A stretch of DNA of 64,000 bases from Unio delphinus (Eukaryota > Mollusca > Bivalvia > Unionida > Unionidae), in NCBI GenBank assembly GCA_029339505.1, contig JAQISU010000248.1, forward strand, positions 1,082,501 through 1,146,500, in the 5' to 3' direction. How positions within the stretch are numbered: the first letter of the stretch is position 1; each line of letters opens with the position of its first letter. Positions 1 through 12,278 of the stretch are shown one piece after another. The notes below the pieces were generated by a model, which had not been told where the DNA came from, did not search any database, and worked only from the letters and a program-made list of their open reading frames with translations. Position numbers and translations under genes: made by a program.

Positions 1-2939
<2,939 letters not shown>

Positions 2940-2993
2940 CTTTTGTTAAAGCAGGCGTTGATTGTGTCACTTCGTTTGCTGTGGTTGAAACAC
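2940..2993 (-). CDS. Gene 1 stalk mini-exon
   Basis: 54 bp, phase 1-1, TTTCAG acceptor and GTGAGT donor; encodes GVSTTANEVTQSTPALTK. Ser/Thr/Pro-rich stalk, probably O-glycosylated. The next exon and membrane segment would lie left of the window. Confidence 0.62.
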
Positions 2994-3600
2994 CTGAAAG
3001 TAAATAACAGTTTAATCCGTATTTTCCTGAATAATATAACCCTTCAGACAAACATATATACACATTAAAAAATATTTTATGAATTGGTATAACTGTTCAA
3101 ACATAGGCATACTAGATGCATACGCATTCTAAATTGCTTGATTCTATGAGGGGCTCAGCACCGATGTCAGAACAGGGTTTGGATTTAAATTAAATTAGCT
3201 TTATTATTGCTTTAATAAGAATATGTCACGTATATTCTTTGCACGGACCTAAGGAGAATTATTACGAGAGAAATATTATGAGGTTTATAGTGGCTTTCGA
3301 ACCCACAACTCCTGCAAGACTAAGACAACTCCGTCAGCTTACAGGTGAAAAAATGCTTTCGTTCCAGACCAACGCCCAACTACAAAAATAGTTGCTTGAA
3401 GATCGGTTTTAAATGTGCATTTGATCACGTGCAAACCCATCTCCGTAATTAGATATTTCATACATCGTATACCTTGGTACCGGCGAGGTTAGGATTTAAA
3501 TTAAAGTACAAATACAAATTGTGTGTGATATTCGTGCAGCACAGGTCGCACAAGATAGTTGCTTATAGAACATAACATTAACAGGTGAGAGCATATTCAC

Positions 3601-3654
3601 CTTTTGTTAAATTGGGCGTCGATTCTGTAACTTCGTTTGCTGTGGGTGAAACAT
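3601..3654 (-). CDS. Gene 1 stalk mini-exon, local duplicate
   Basis: 54 bp, phase 1-1, acceptor TTTCAG and donor GTGAAT; encodes DVSPTANEVTESTPNLTK. It belongs to a roughly 330-bp segment duplicated locally (2860-3183 versus 3507-3846). The donor is a little weaker than its sister's. Confidence 0.6.
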
Positions 3655-4258
3655 CTGAAAGTAAATAACAGTTTAATCCGTATTTTCCTGAATAACATAA
3701 CCCTTCAGACAAACATATATACACATTAAAAAGTATTTTATGAATTGTTATAACTGTTCAAACATAGGCATACTAGATGCATACGCATTCTAAATTGCTT
3801 GACTCTATGAGGGGCTCAGCACCGATGTCAGAACAGGGTTTGGGTTACAGTTGCCGTAGAATATTGGCAGTATATGCCGTGTTTCCATAAACAAGAAAAC
3901 TCAAATAAACACAAAACTGTTGTGTTTGAAACACTTTATATGGTTTTTAAACAGTAATTAAACCTTTAAATGTATTATGTTGAAATAAACTAGTTGAAAC
4001 GTAATATATTTATTAGTTTAATTCCTGTAAGAACAGCCATGTAAATGTTTCCAAACACAACGGCTTTTATGTTTTATTTGTTTGTCTTGTTTATGTTTTG
4101 TATCTGACTTTGCACAAGACACATTAAGAGTCGAAAGTACTTAAGCTGGTTAGATACTAGCTTTGCACTGTTCATTGGTAGGTTATTTCATTTATCTGAA
4201 TCAATCCCTGACACACGTGATCCCTTGCCGGATCAAGTGCACTATGAATACAGCTATA

Positions 4259-4362
<104 letters not shown>

Positions 4363-5070
4363 TGTTAATATTGACTGGAAGCAACTGTGTATGGACGGAA
4401 CGTAATTATTACGATTAAATTAGAATCACTACCTACCATACAATAGTTTCTATCCTTCGTTTCTAACGTTTCCTTTTCTGTTACTTCGTGTCACTACATT
4501 TTCCCCATTGCTCATATGGTCCAGAGACACAACATCGTAATACACAGGCGATAATCGTCCACTCTCGTTCTATACCGTTTTATGCTGGTGACTCTCAAGG
4601 ACAGACAGACATACAGAGCGTGTTGGTGATGAGGAGACTTACCATAAAGGCAATAATTAATTGCCTATAGCTCTCTTTATTGGTCAGTTAGTCAAGGGTC
4701 ATACCGTCCCTCACAATGTTATAAAAAGACCGAGGATGAGTAAAACGGCGTACGAACACATTACCACCAAATAATACATTTTTAGATTCAAATTAATATG
4801 TTTTATAAAACAAAAACAAAATAGAAATAAAATATGCAAAGCATTAAAGCGGTAATTGTTAATATATTACTTCTTACAAAAGTAATGTACGGCACAAATC
4901 TTGATAGGCATTTACAACTTGTACTGTTTGTGATGAGAATACTGTATTAAAATCACATAAACATGTTATGCCAAACAGTTACGAAGTCCGATGTTCGTAT
5001 AGCTTACTTCCAAAAGCTGTTATCCTTTTTGTCTCACTCCACATATATCTCCGTATTATCTGCCTTATTC

Positions 5071-5132
<62 letters not shown>

Positions 5133-5555
5133 TGTGTGTGTGTGTGTGTCTTGCATTCCAAACATATATGTAATGAGCAGCTTTGACCCCACATCAATGG
5201 GAAAAACAATTGACATGAAGGTATCTCTATTTTCAGGATAAAATACAAAACACAGTTCACTATTGATATGCTTAAAAACGAATCTGCTTAGATGTATATA
5301 TCAAATGATATATACATTTTAAAGAAAAACAAGGCTTTTACAGTTTAGGAATAAAAAAATTCAAAACCAATACTACTGATACATGAAATAGTGATTTGCA
5401 TATGACGCATTACTACCCATATATAAATATTGCCTCAACATTACGTGATATTTCAACAGTATACATTCGGTTATATTTTCACAAAATCGGTTATGAATTC
5501 CCACTGCTTAGTTCTTAGCGTTGTAATACAACAACAGCAAAATACTGTATAATCC

Positions 5556-5556
<1 letters not shown>

Positions 5557-5635
<79 letters not shown>

Positions 5636-5671
5636 CACAGAGAGAGACAGACAGAGAGACAGAGAGAGACA
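5557..5671. repeat. (GA)n microsatellite with ACAG interruptions
   Basis: Counterpart of 25209-25269 and 53905-53941 in the other blocks. Confidence 0.95.
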
Positions 5672-5730
5672 TTATATGAAGTGCTGCACAATTTATTTTT
5701 AAATTTGAATTTAAATAAATGGATTATCAG

Positions 5731-5820
5731 GAGATGTCAGTCGCACAATGAGTGAAAGTGGTGTTTTATATTCTTCAAAATGCAATATCTCAACTGAAGA
5801 TCTTCAGCTGGAGCTTAAGT
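5731..5820 (-). pseudogene. Decayed stalk exon copy
   Basis: Clear sequence relative of the 123-bp stalk exon, with CTCAG acceptor, but an in-frame TGA soon after it. The same stop is shared by the copy at 57347-57437, so the decay predates the large duplication. Confidence 0.55.
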
Positions 5821-6186
5821 CTGAGGTTGTAACTTTAAAACAGTTTTACACATTCTTTGCAAATACATACCGCAATTGAAGAAATCAATCATACCCACTT
5901 CTGACTCCATGCAATGTTTAGAAACACTGGAAAAATGATATTATTGTACATGACGAGTTTCATATTGAGTGTCTATACAATTTTCGGTAATATGACGGTT
6001 GAATTCTGAAAGATTGTTTTCCATTAAACTGGGTGCATCTTCACTGTTGCTTTATCAATGGGATTTAATTATAGAAGTCACTATTCATTTGACATAATGT
6101 GAGGGGCTTCAAACGTGTAACGGCAGATTTTTTATCTCAACATATGTACATCATTATGCGGTATTTATTCAAATTCAATTACTTAC

Positions 6187-6237
6187 CTCTTTGAAATGTT
6201 TGTGGATTCTTTTGTTTGGCCTTATTCGTATCATTAT
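6187..6237 (-). CDS. Gene 1 51-bp mini-exon (stalk/linker)
   Basis: TTTCACAG acceptor, 51-bp open phase 1-1 exon (DNDTNKAKQKNPQTFQR) and GTAAGT donor: textbook sites around a symmetric exon. The paralogue at 57804-57854 has lost both splice sites and gained a stop, so only gene 1 keeps it. Confidence 0.55.
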
Positions 6238-6499
6238 CTGTGAAATTAAACTAGAACTGATGTTACAGATTAGCAACAGTTTCTATGACTATGATTATAT
6301 TCCCAATGGCTTATCAACGAAGTGATAAAAATGAGTTTTATACGACTATCGTTATCAATAATGGCGCAGATCTCAATGTGAGCCGATGTATAAAGATCTA
6401 TTTCTCAATCTAAACACACCGTACTCGCAACCCACAAAAAATATATGGCAAGTTTGTTGAATTTGTAATATATTTACAGAACCAATGCGTCTTCTAAAC

Positions 6500-6542
6500 A
6501 TGTAATAATATGATATTCAGATGTCAGTTGCACAGTGAGTGA
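6500..6542 (-). pseudogene. Gene 1 stalk exon, 3' part, cut by the Polinton
   Basis: Continues the 21329-21410 exon on the other side of the element (TVQLTSEYHIIT-type end). The donor ACATgtttag is preserved. It contains the left AGTGA duplication. Confidence 0.6.
6538..6542. repeat. Target-site duplication, left copy (AGTGA)
   Basis: AGTGA directly abuts the left inverted repeat and matches 21329-21333. The paralogous unoccupied site at 58168-58172 has a single AGTGA within the same flanking sequence, which fixes the insertion point. Confidence 0.9.
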
Positions 6543-6796
6543 AGCAGCAGAGAGGGTGAATCCTACAACGTTTTTAGACAAAATTTGATTGAAATCCTAA
6601 AACGAGCCTTCCTACGATCCTATTTTAACCAAAAAAAGGCGAACCCTACAACGTTTTCAGACAAAAAATTTATTGAAATCTCCCTATGAAATCATTTTAA
6701 CTAAAAAAATGAAAACGATTTTTTAATTAATTTTGGTCGCAACTTGTTGTCATCTACCCTCTCTGCTGCTTAGTGATTTCATCACTGGGTTAATAA
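6543..6796 (+). repeat. Left terminal inverted repeat of the Polinton
   Basis: Inverted match to 21074-21328, with roughly 20 differences by eye (about 92% identity). It contains two imperfect tandem subunits of about 75 bp, each with a CCTACAACGTTTT core. It also has its own inner inverted end, CCCTCTCTGCTGCT at 6757-6770, so the first 228 bp look like a small foldback unit inside the repeat. Confidence 0.93.
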
Positions 6797-6849
6797 TTCT
6801 TTTACGATTTTAACCGAATATTTGATCCAGTCCTTAGGACGAAAATCAT

Positions 6850-8229
6850 TTATGATTTCACAAACAAACTAATCACTAACACCTCCTCTTGTAAATCAAT
6901 CAGATTATTGGACTGATCTGTGAGTTTGAAATTAATTCTCGTTAATGAATTATTATGGCACCGCATGTAGACTGGATTAATTGGGTTTTCAATTATTAAA
7001 TACCCTGGAGGAGCTGTTGGTGCAAATGAATACAAAATATATCCTTGCTGAGCTTGATTTGATCGTTCGAGATTAATTTGATAGCTTCCTTCGATAACAT
7101 CACACACTAAATTGAGCGCAATCACCGTTGAAATATTCACGTCGAACGGAGCAATATGCCTACCACCACCATCTGGATCATTATTGTGTGTCAGGATAGT
7201 TCTTTGTAGTTGTGATTGTGATGATGCTTTTTTCCACGTATCATGAATTATTTTAAAACCAACATCGATAGCATCACTGAGTAGTTTGTTTAGTTCTGGT
7301 ACGTTATATCCTGGTAGTTTGAATGTGTGGATATCTTCAACGCGGATTTTATATTCTGATGCAAAAAAATCTCTTGTTTTAGGATTACTTTCATCTAATA
7401 TCTCTTGAATAATTAGTGAATTAAATGTTTCCATGTCATTGATGACTTTGTTACATGTTTCTACAACGGCGATAAATTCATTTCGGGTGAGAGAACCGGA
7501 TTTAAGAGATATTAACAACAGTGAAAAATCATTATTCATCGCTCTGAAATTTATAGTGGAGTCATCCGGTTGAAGAATGTGGTAGGTCTTCTTAGTGGGA
7601 GGATCTACAATTTCAATAAAAAAATATGATTTATCATAATCGATATAAGTCCTTGGAATTTCAGATTTTATTCTGTCGGTGATATAATTATGTTTTTGTG
7701 GTTCTAGTATTTTAACGGGTTTCTCCAGAGTTTTACTCTGGGGTGGTAATTCAGGCCATCCTAGTACGGTTCTTATTGAGCTTTGATAGATATCTACGAC
7801 ATATTCTTCTGAGTTTATTTCAATGGCAGATGATAGCGTCGGTTCATGAACTGTTATAGCAATTTTTGACTCTGCTCCAGTAATCGATTTTATTCTACGC
7901 GCGAATTCATCATTGATTTGTTCGATTTGGTAAGACCCTGTTGGTATCGAAATGACGTTCCAGTCTGGGGTTCCGTCGGGTTTATTCTTATTTGCAAACA
8001 CTAAAGAGTTATTCGGTTGTTGACCACCAAATGGTTTTGATCTGATATTAGGCCAACTGTGATATACTCGTAGTTTTGCAAGCGCGATTTCACTCACAGG
8101 AACCGGAGAGGGGAAATTCACACTAAACTCGGGTTCCGTTGATGTAATTGATATCATACTCGTTTGTACTGGTTTCGTGTTCTCCACTATTTGTTGAAGT
8201 AATTCCTGCTGTGTCGTCATTATACTCAT
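6850..8229 (-). CDS. Candidate minor capsid (penton-like) protein
   Basis: 459 residues. The N-terminal third is beta-rich, with a PTGSYQIEQIN segment. The C-terminus has the pattern CDVIEGSY...ILYSFAPTAPPGYLIIE, a predicted beta-sandwich tail that I recognise as recurring in animal Polinton structural proteins of unassigned function. A central insertion (about residues 180-330) is alpha-rich. It is the most distal gene of the minus-strand virion block and ends 54 bp from the left inverted repeat. The start lies inside a duplicated junction, so initiation at 8229 (ATGAGTATAATG) rests on the repeated start motif. Minor capsid is an inference; an assembly or vertex protein is possible. Confidence 0.6.
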   Translation of the reverse strand: MSIMTTQQELLQQIVENTKPVQTSMISITSTEPEFSVNFPSPVPVSEIALAKLRVYHSWPNIRSKPFGGQQPNNSLVFANKNKPDGTPDWNVISIPTGSYQIEQINDEFARRIKSITGAESKIAITVHEPTLSSAIEINSEEYVVDIYQSSIRTVLGWPELPPQSKTLEKPVKILEPQKHNYITDRIKSEIPRTYIDYDKSYFFIEIVDPPTKKTYHILQPDDSTINFRAMNNDFSLLLISLKSGSLTRNEFIAVVETCNKVINDMETFNSLIIQEILDESNPKTRDFFASEYKIRVEDIHTFKLPGYNVPELNKLLSDAIDVGFKIIHDTWKKASSQSQLQRTILTHNNDPDGGGRHIAPFDVNISTVIALNLVCDVIEGSYQINLERSNQAQQGYILYSFAPTAPPGYLIIENPINPVYMRCHNNSLTRINFKLTDQSNNLIDLQEEVLVISLFVKS

Positions 8230-8380
8230 GATTTATTTCTAATTTTGGTATCGAGGAATCATAAATACTGACCATCACTGAGAATTCACAATCTGGTAAT
8301 GTTGATATTATTGAGATCATTTTGTTTTTTGGGTTCGTGTTTTCTGATTCCATCGGTGTTGTCATTGTTATTATACTCAT
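8123..8380 (-). CDS. Small chimeric ORF made by tandem duplication of a gene junction
   Basis: 85 residues overlapping both neighbours. Its start (MSIITMTTP) copies the start of the 459-residue protein. Its middle (EFSVMVSIYDSSIPKLE) copies the C-terminal end of the upstream membrane protein (EFSAMVSIFDSAISKLE). It arises from duplication of roughly 150-165 bp spanning the membrane-protein stop and the next gene's start. No independent function is evident; it may be translated or simply be duplication debris. Confidence 0.4.
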   Translation of the reverse strand: MSIITMTTPMESENTNPKNKMISIISTLPDCEFSVMVSIYDSSIPKLEINHEYNDDTAGITSTNSGEHETSTNEYDINYINGTRV

Positions 8381-8834
8381 GTTGTCGCTCTAATTTCGAT
8401 ATCGCGGAATCAAAAATACTGACCATCGCTGAGAATTCACTATCTGATATAATCGTATTGTCGAGTGACGACGATATCATCAATGATAATTGCGAATATG
8501 CGGTTGATGCAATATGAAATTGAAGTAAGTAATTCTGCAGTTTACTCTGGCTGCATGATGATATCTTTTTTGCTATCCCGGTTAATATACCCCCGATTGT
8601 AGCCACCGCAGAAATGCAAATTGGAACTACGACCGGGGCAATCATTGTAACAGATGCAAGTATTATTCCGGCGCCAGCGAGAACGCTTGACAGCGAGTAC
8701 ATAATAACATCAATTGCGGTGATTCTTCGTCGGTATTTTTTTATTTTTATTTGATACTCCTCAGTGAGGGTTTTGAGTCTATTTTGAAATTCTCTGACCT
8801 GATCATAGCGACATTGCGTCGATGACAAAGTCAT
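8286..8834 (-). CDS. Two-helix membrane protein of the Polinton virion block
   Basis: 182 residues. A basic, coiled N-terminus (FQNRLKTLTEEYQIKIKKYRR) is followed by two adjacent hydrophobic segments, about residues 44-65 and 68-88 (VLAGAGIILASVTMIAPVVV then PICISAVATIGGILTGIAKK), and a helical C-terminal domain with an ISDSEFSAMVSIFDSAI motif. Proteins of this layout are common in Polintons of marine animals; the role is unproven, perhaps virion or host membrane remodelling. The C-terminal tail has been tandemly duplicated, so the final residues may be frame-altered relative to the ancestor. No enzymatic motif is visible. Confidence 0.65.
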   Translation of the reverse strand: MTLSSTQCRYDQVREFQNRLKTLTEEYQIKIKKYRRRITAIDVIMYSLSSVLAGAGIILASVTMIAPVVVPICISAVATIGGILTGIAKKISSCSQSKLQNYLLQFHIASTAYSQLSLMISSSLDNTIISDSEFSAMVSIFDSAISKLERQHEYNNNDNTDGIRKHEPKKQNDLNNINITRL

Positions 8835-8889
8835 TGTTGTTTATTTTAAAAACACTAGCGTTTTCAATTGTGAAATCCGAACGATTTAG

Positions 8890-9834
8890 TTATTTACTTA
8901 AATCCGCTACGAATTCCAGATACCATGTTACTGATGCCTTAGCCAAACTTTTATCATCGGCTTTTATCGTTAACCGTTCAGTTTTATCCTTGTCGATGAT
9001 CGTTGATATCACATTATTGACCCCGGATGAACTCGACGATGATATATTAAATTGAATTGGTGCTACTAGTGTTAATCGATAAATACCTTTAACGGTTGCA
9101 GTGATATCTAATTTGTTGTTTGTAGGTGTCCACTCAAATGATCCGTGTTGGATTGTATATACTACGTTATTGGTTTTCTCATGAGGAATTTTTGTTTTTT
9201 CAATGATTGTTATCATCCTCGAAAAATCACCTTTGACGGCTTCGATGAAAGTTTTCGTCTCATCGATGGATTTTTTAATATCAGGGAGTTTTATTTCAAT
9301 TTTATCCAACTGGGTTCCAATAAATTTATCAATGATATTTCTACGAAATGATATAAACTGTTTTCCGTTATCTTCAATTTTAGATTCAAGTATTTTTAGT
9401 ACAGCCAGAGAATTGTTTAACTCATCGTTGAGAGTTTTTAATCGATCTGTAATCGTCGAAACGAGTACACCCGGTTTGAGTTTACCCTGATCGGAAAATA
9501 ACGCGATAGTATCCTCGATTGCGTTTTGTTGTTTAACCAAAATATCATCCAGAGAAATATTACTGGATTTCAATTTACCCTGATCCGAAAATAACGCAAC
9601 GGTGTTCTCGATTGCGTTTTGTTGTTTAACTAAAATATCATCCAGAGAAATATTACTGGATTTCAATTTACCCTGTTTGTCCTGAAATACAACTATTTCA
9701 TTGGGTTCAACACTTTCTAAATTCAACGTCTCAGCTATTTCATCTTTAATTTTTTTTGTTATATCCTTGATAGAATCAGGAGTTGCAGTGCCATCGGGTT
9801 TGGGTTTCAAAGATCTCCCCCAAATATCAATCAT
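8890..9834 (-). CDS. Fibre-like virion protein with 31-residue repeats
   Basis: 314 residues. The short N-terminus (MIDIWGRSLKP) could anchor to the capsid. Next come two nearly identical 31-residue repeats plus a partial one (SSNISLDDILVKQQNAIE; 93-bp period at 9481, 9574 and 9667). A long predicted coiled coil (about residues 130-220) leads into a Ser/Thr-rich beta C-terminal domain (about 225-314). The repeat shaft, coiled coil and C-terminal head resemble trimeric attachment fibres, an inference from architecture only. It starts 26 bp upstream of the protease stop and carries the shared leader motif. An alternative is a scaffold protein. Confidence 0.55.
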   Translation of the reverse strand: MIDIWGRSLKPKPDGTATPDSIKDITKKIKDEIAETLNLESVEPNEIVVFQDKQGKLKSSNISLDDILVKQQNAIENTVALFSDQGKLKSSNISLDDILVKQQNAIEDTIALFSDQGKLKPGVLVSTITDRLKTLNDELNNSLAVLKILESKIEDNGKQFISFRRNIIDKFIGTQLDKIEIKLPDIKKSIDETKTFIEAVKGDFSRMITIIEKTKIPHEKTNNVVYTIQHGSFEWTPTNNKLDITATVKGIYRLTLVAPIQFNISSSSSSGVNNVISTIIDKDKTERLTIKADDKSLAKASVTWYLEFVADLSK

Positions 9835-9858
9835 GTTATTGTAAAACTCTTTCTCTCT

Positions 9859-10356
9859 CTAAAATCGTTTCGATTTCCAGCGATTGCTGGTGTAGTCATT
9901 TACGACAATATGAGGTGGTTTTCTAGATGCTGAAATAGCGTCAAGGACATTTAATACTTCACTGCCACATATTGGTGGGTCAATCATCGTTTGTGTTGGT
10001 AGTGTAGAATACCAAGTCTTCATTGGAAGGGTTTTTATATACCGCATAAACTCTTTTGGTGGGGCTAATCCATATGAATCGAAATAAACAATCCCACGTG
10101 GATCAATAGCGTATGCAACCCAGTGAGTTCCAGGTCCGGTGCTGTTATCTAAATTAATGATTCCGGTTTCAACGCTGTTTGGTTGATGTGGTAATTGATC
10201 TTTCATAAAGACACCTCTGAAGTTTTTAATCACTAGTTTTTTAGCCGCATCCATTAAATCAAAATTGGACATAGGAACCATCGAAGATTTGGGAACTATA
10301 GGTTCCTGAATTAATAAATCGTTCCTGGTAGTCTTAGACCCTTTCCGCTGTACCAC
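9859..10356 (-). CDS. PRO: Adenain-like maturation cysteine protease
   Basis: 165 residues, close to the family's compact size. The catalytic set is readable: His78 in GTHWVAYAID, Asp93 in VYFDSYG, Gln122 in LPTQTM, and nucleophile Cys130 in PPICGSEV. Adenovirus proteases and Polinton PRO proteins share this His-Asp/Glu-Gln-Cys order and cleave capsid precursors during maturation. The CG after the nucleophile is kept, but the second cysteine often found nearby is replaced. The first 15 codons overlap the end of the pX-like gene in another frame, within a 27-bp direct repeat, so the exact N-terminus may be recent. Confidence 0.88.
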   Translation of the reverse strand: MVQRKGSKTTRNDLLIQEPIVPKSSMVPMSNFDLMDAAKKLVIKNFRGVFMKDQLPHQPNSVETGIINLDNSTGPGTHWVAYAIDPRGIVYFDSYGLAPPKEFMRYIKTLPMKTWYSTLPTQTMIDPPICGSEVLNVLDAISASRKPPHIVVNDYTSNRWKSKRF

Positions 10357-10775
10357 GAATACGGGGTTCCTGGTAGTCTTAGACCCTTTCCCTTTTTTTT
10401 ATATCCTTTCCCAGTTGCTTTCTTTAGTGCCATTCCTGCTGCAGTACCAACGGCTCCTAACACTGCCGCTTTAGCCACCGCTGGGGCTGCTGCTGCAATC
10501 AATGCTGGAATCGCAGCTAACAACGGAAATATACCGCCTGTTTTAATCATATTTTTGATAGCAGCTGCAGAGAGAGTAATCTGAACACCTTTTTTGGCTG
10601 CAAGTGCATCATTGAAATGTTTTATTTGACGAGTTGTCAGCGATAGTTTATTTGCACCACCAGTCATTTGATTAGGTTTCAACGTGATTGTGGTTCCACA
10701 TCGCTTAGCCGATTCTGATTGCAATTTTTTTAATTGACCGGGAGTTAACGTAACACTAATAACACTATATGACAT
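10311..10775 (-). CDS. pX-like hydrophobic/basic virion protein
   Basis: 154 residues. The N-terminal half has a repeating pattern of threonine/leucine strands (VTLTPGQLKKLQ, LSLTTRQIKHF, ITLSAAAIKN). It is followed by an alanine-rich membrane-active stretch (about residues 83-115, LLAAIPALIAAAAPAVAKAA) and a Gly/Lys-rich tail (KGYKKKGKGLRLPG). Polintons and adenovirus relatives often carry small core or membrane-lytic proteins of this kind; assignment here is by pattern and position between capsid and protease. The C-terminal GKGLRLPGT is duplicated by a 27-bp DNA repeat. Its leader has CGATTTAGA about 24 bp before the ATG. Confidence 0.65.
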   Translation of the reverse strand: MSYSVISVTLTPGQLKKLQSESAKRCGTTITLKPNQMTGGANKLSLTTRQIKHFNDALAAKKGVQITLSAAAIKNMIKTGGIFPLLAAIPALIAAAAPAVAKAAVLGAVGTAAGMALKKATGKGYKKKGKGLRLPGTPYSWYSGKGLRLPGTIY

Positions 10776-10815
10776 TATACATAATAGATTGATTCTAAAT
10801 CGTTTACAATTTCAA

Positions 10816-12216
10816 TTACATGTTTTCTACTGGTGCATCTACCACTCTCATTCTTCCACCAACACCTTCGAGTAGCATTGATTTATCACTGAGAATGACA
10901 GCAACCGCTCTATAATCAGCAATAGCACCACGAGTCACATTATTAGCTCTAAAATGTATATCAACAACTGACTGTCTTGTCAAATCGAGATGTTCCAGTG
11001 AGAAGTAATAGATCGGATATAGATTTTTAAAATCATATTGTGATATTTGCAAACCAGTATCGACATTTTGGTCGCGTGCCATAAATGACAACAGACGATG
11101 ATAAACTCGTGCAATATGATTTTCTGTGTAATTAAGTTGTATATCCTCGGATGGTTCCTGTTGGCCGTTTATTCTCAGTGAGATGTCTTTCACACCTAAC
11201 TGATCAAATATCATATGACTGAAACGTTGATCGCCAACTCGTGCGTTATCTTGTAACGCAATAAATATATGACGTGGCGCAGAAACGCCTTGTTTTGATG
11301 CTAGATTCCACGTGAATAACCCGTTCAGATTTGATTGCTTCACATCTGTACTCACGGTTAGCCAACTCAACAACGACTTTCCTCCTTGGTCCATAAATGA
11401 TAGTAATCGTTCTTCTGCGGTGATTGCTGGAGTCAACACTGGCATCCACAATGATATTTTTGTTAAATTGACTTTACCGGCATCAGCATTGGGATTTGCA
11501 GCATCTGCTGGAATCCTCCAGATTGCGTCATTATCATCACTCTTTCGTACAAGCGATACTGTATGCTTCGCCCCGTAGATAACTTTTCTGACGTTTCTAC
11601 AGAATCCAAAAATATGATGCAGTGGAATCGTACATGAAAATGATTTACGCGCTCCTTGCAACATTGAAATACGTGTTGCAGCTCCTAGATTGAAGTTAGG
11701 ATCGTTGTTTATAATCATATTCTCGACATCAACATTAGCAGCACCAGCATTATTCTGTGGTCGTCTTATAATAAATTGATTTCCTCCAGCGGTATTTTTA
11801 ACATCCTTTGCAAACATCATAGAGGGTCCTGCTGATCTTGTATAATCATCGGAATATCTCGCTAACCAGATTATTGTTGTAGCCACATCAACGTCACGAT
11901 CTATGGACTCAATTTCTTTTCCATCAATGAGATATCTAGCACTCTCAAATAACGCCATAATACCATTATTGACAAAACCGACTTGAGTACCAGCTGGATA
12001 CTCTGTATCATTTGTTCTTATAATCTCTCCTTCGATTTCGATAAACGCTTCACAGGGCAAAAAATATTTACTGGTATCATGGACTTGAAGTTCAATTCGC
12101 GATCGACTATTTGCGTCTATTGCATGATAAGCGTAATATTGATAATCGCGTACAGAATCATCCTTGCCAACTGGGGCGTCTATATCAAACGCCGGATCAT
12201 GTGATTTTTTGAACAT
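10816..12216 (-). CDS. MCP: Major capsid protein, double jelly-roll (hexon-like)
   Basis: 466 residues. The pattern fits the Polinton/adenovirus-like major capsid family: an early beta segment (YQYYAYHAID, then IELQVHDTSKYFLPCEAFIEIEG), a mid-protein block (FSCTIPLHHIFGF, then KVIYGAKHTVSLVRKSDDNDAIWRI), and a C-terminal beta block (YYFSLEHLDL, VVDIHFRANN). The IPLHHIFGF...YGxKHTxxLVRK segment is the most recognisable. It is somewhat shorter than many Polinton capsid proteins. It presumably trimerises to form the icosahedral shell and would be matured by the adjacent protease. No stop or frameshift is seen. Leader motif CGATTTAGA is at 12236-12244. Confidence 0.8.
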   Translation of the reverse strand: MFKKSHDPAFDIDAPVGKDDSVRDYQYYAYHAIDANSRSRIELQVHDTSKYFLPCEAFIEIEGEIIRTNDTEYPAGTQVGFVNNGIMALFESARYLIDGKEIESIDRDVDVATTIIWLARYSDDYTRSAGPSMMFAKDVKNTAGGNQFIIRRPQNNAGAANVDVENMIINNDPNFNLGAATRISMLQGARKSFSCTIPLHHIFGFCRNVRKVIYGAKHTVSLVRKSDDNDAIWRIPADAANPNADAGKVNLTKISLWMPVLTPAITAEERLLSFMDQGGKSLLSWLTVSTDVKQSNLNGLFTWNLASKQGVSAPRHIFIALQDNARVGDQRFSHMIFDQLGVKDISLRINGQQEPSEDIQLNYTENHIARVYHRLLSFMARDQNVDTGLQISQYDFKNLYPIYYFSLEHLDLTRQSVVDIHFRANNVTRGAIADYRAVAVILSDKSMLLEGVGGRMRVVDAPVENM

Positions 12217-12235
12217 TTTATTCTATTTATCAGAG

Positions 12236-12244
12236 TCTAAATCG
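12236..12244 (-). promoter_or_regulatory. CGATTTAGA leader motif before the capsid gene
   Basis: CGATTTAGA lies about 20-28 bp upstream of the capsid ATG. Related copies precede the pX-like gene (10794-10802), the fibre-like gene (CGATTTTAGA near 9858-9867), the 14372 gene (14395-14402) and the polymerase (14979-14986). A shared initiator or promoter element is inferred. Confidence 0.5.
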
Positions 12245-12278
12245 TAAAAATCCGTAGGATTTTCATCGTAAACGATTT

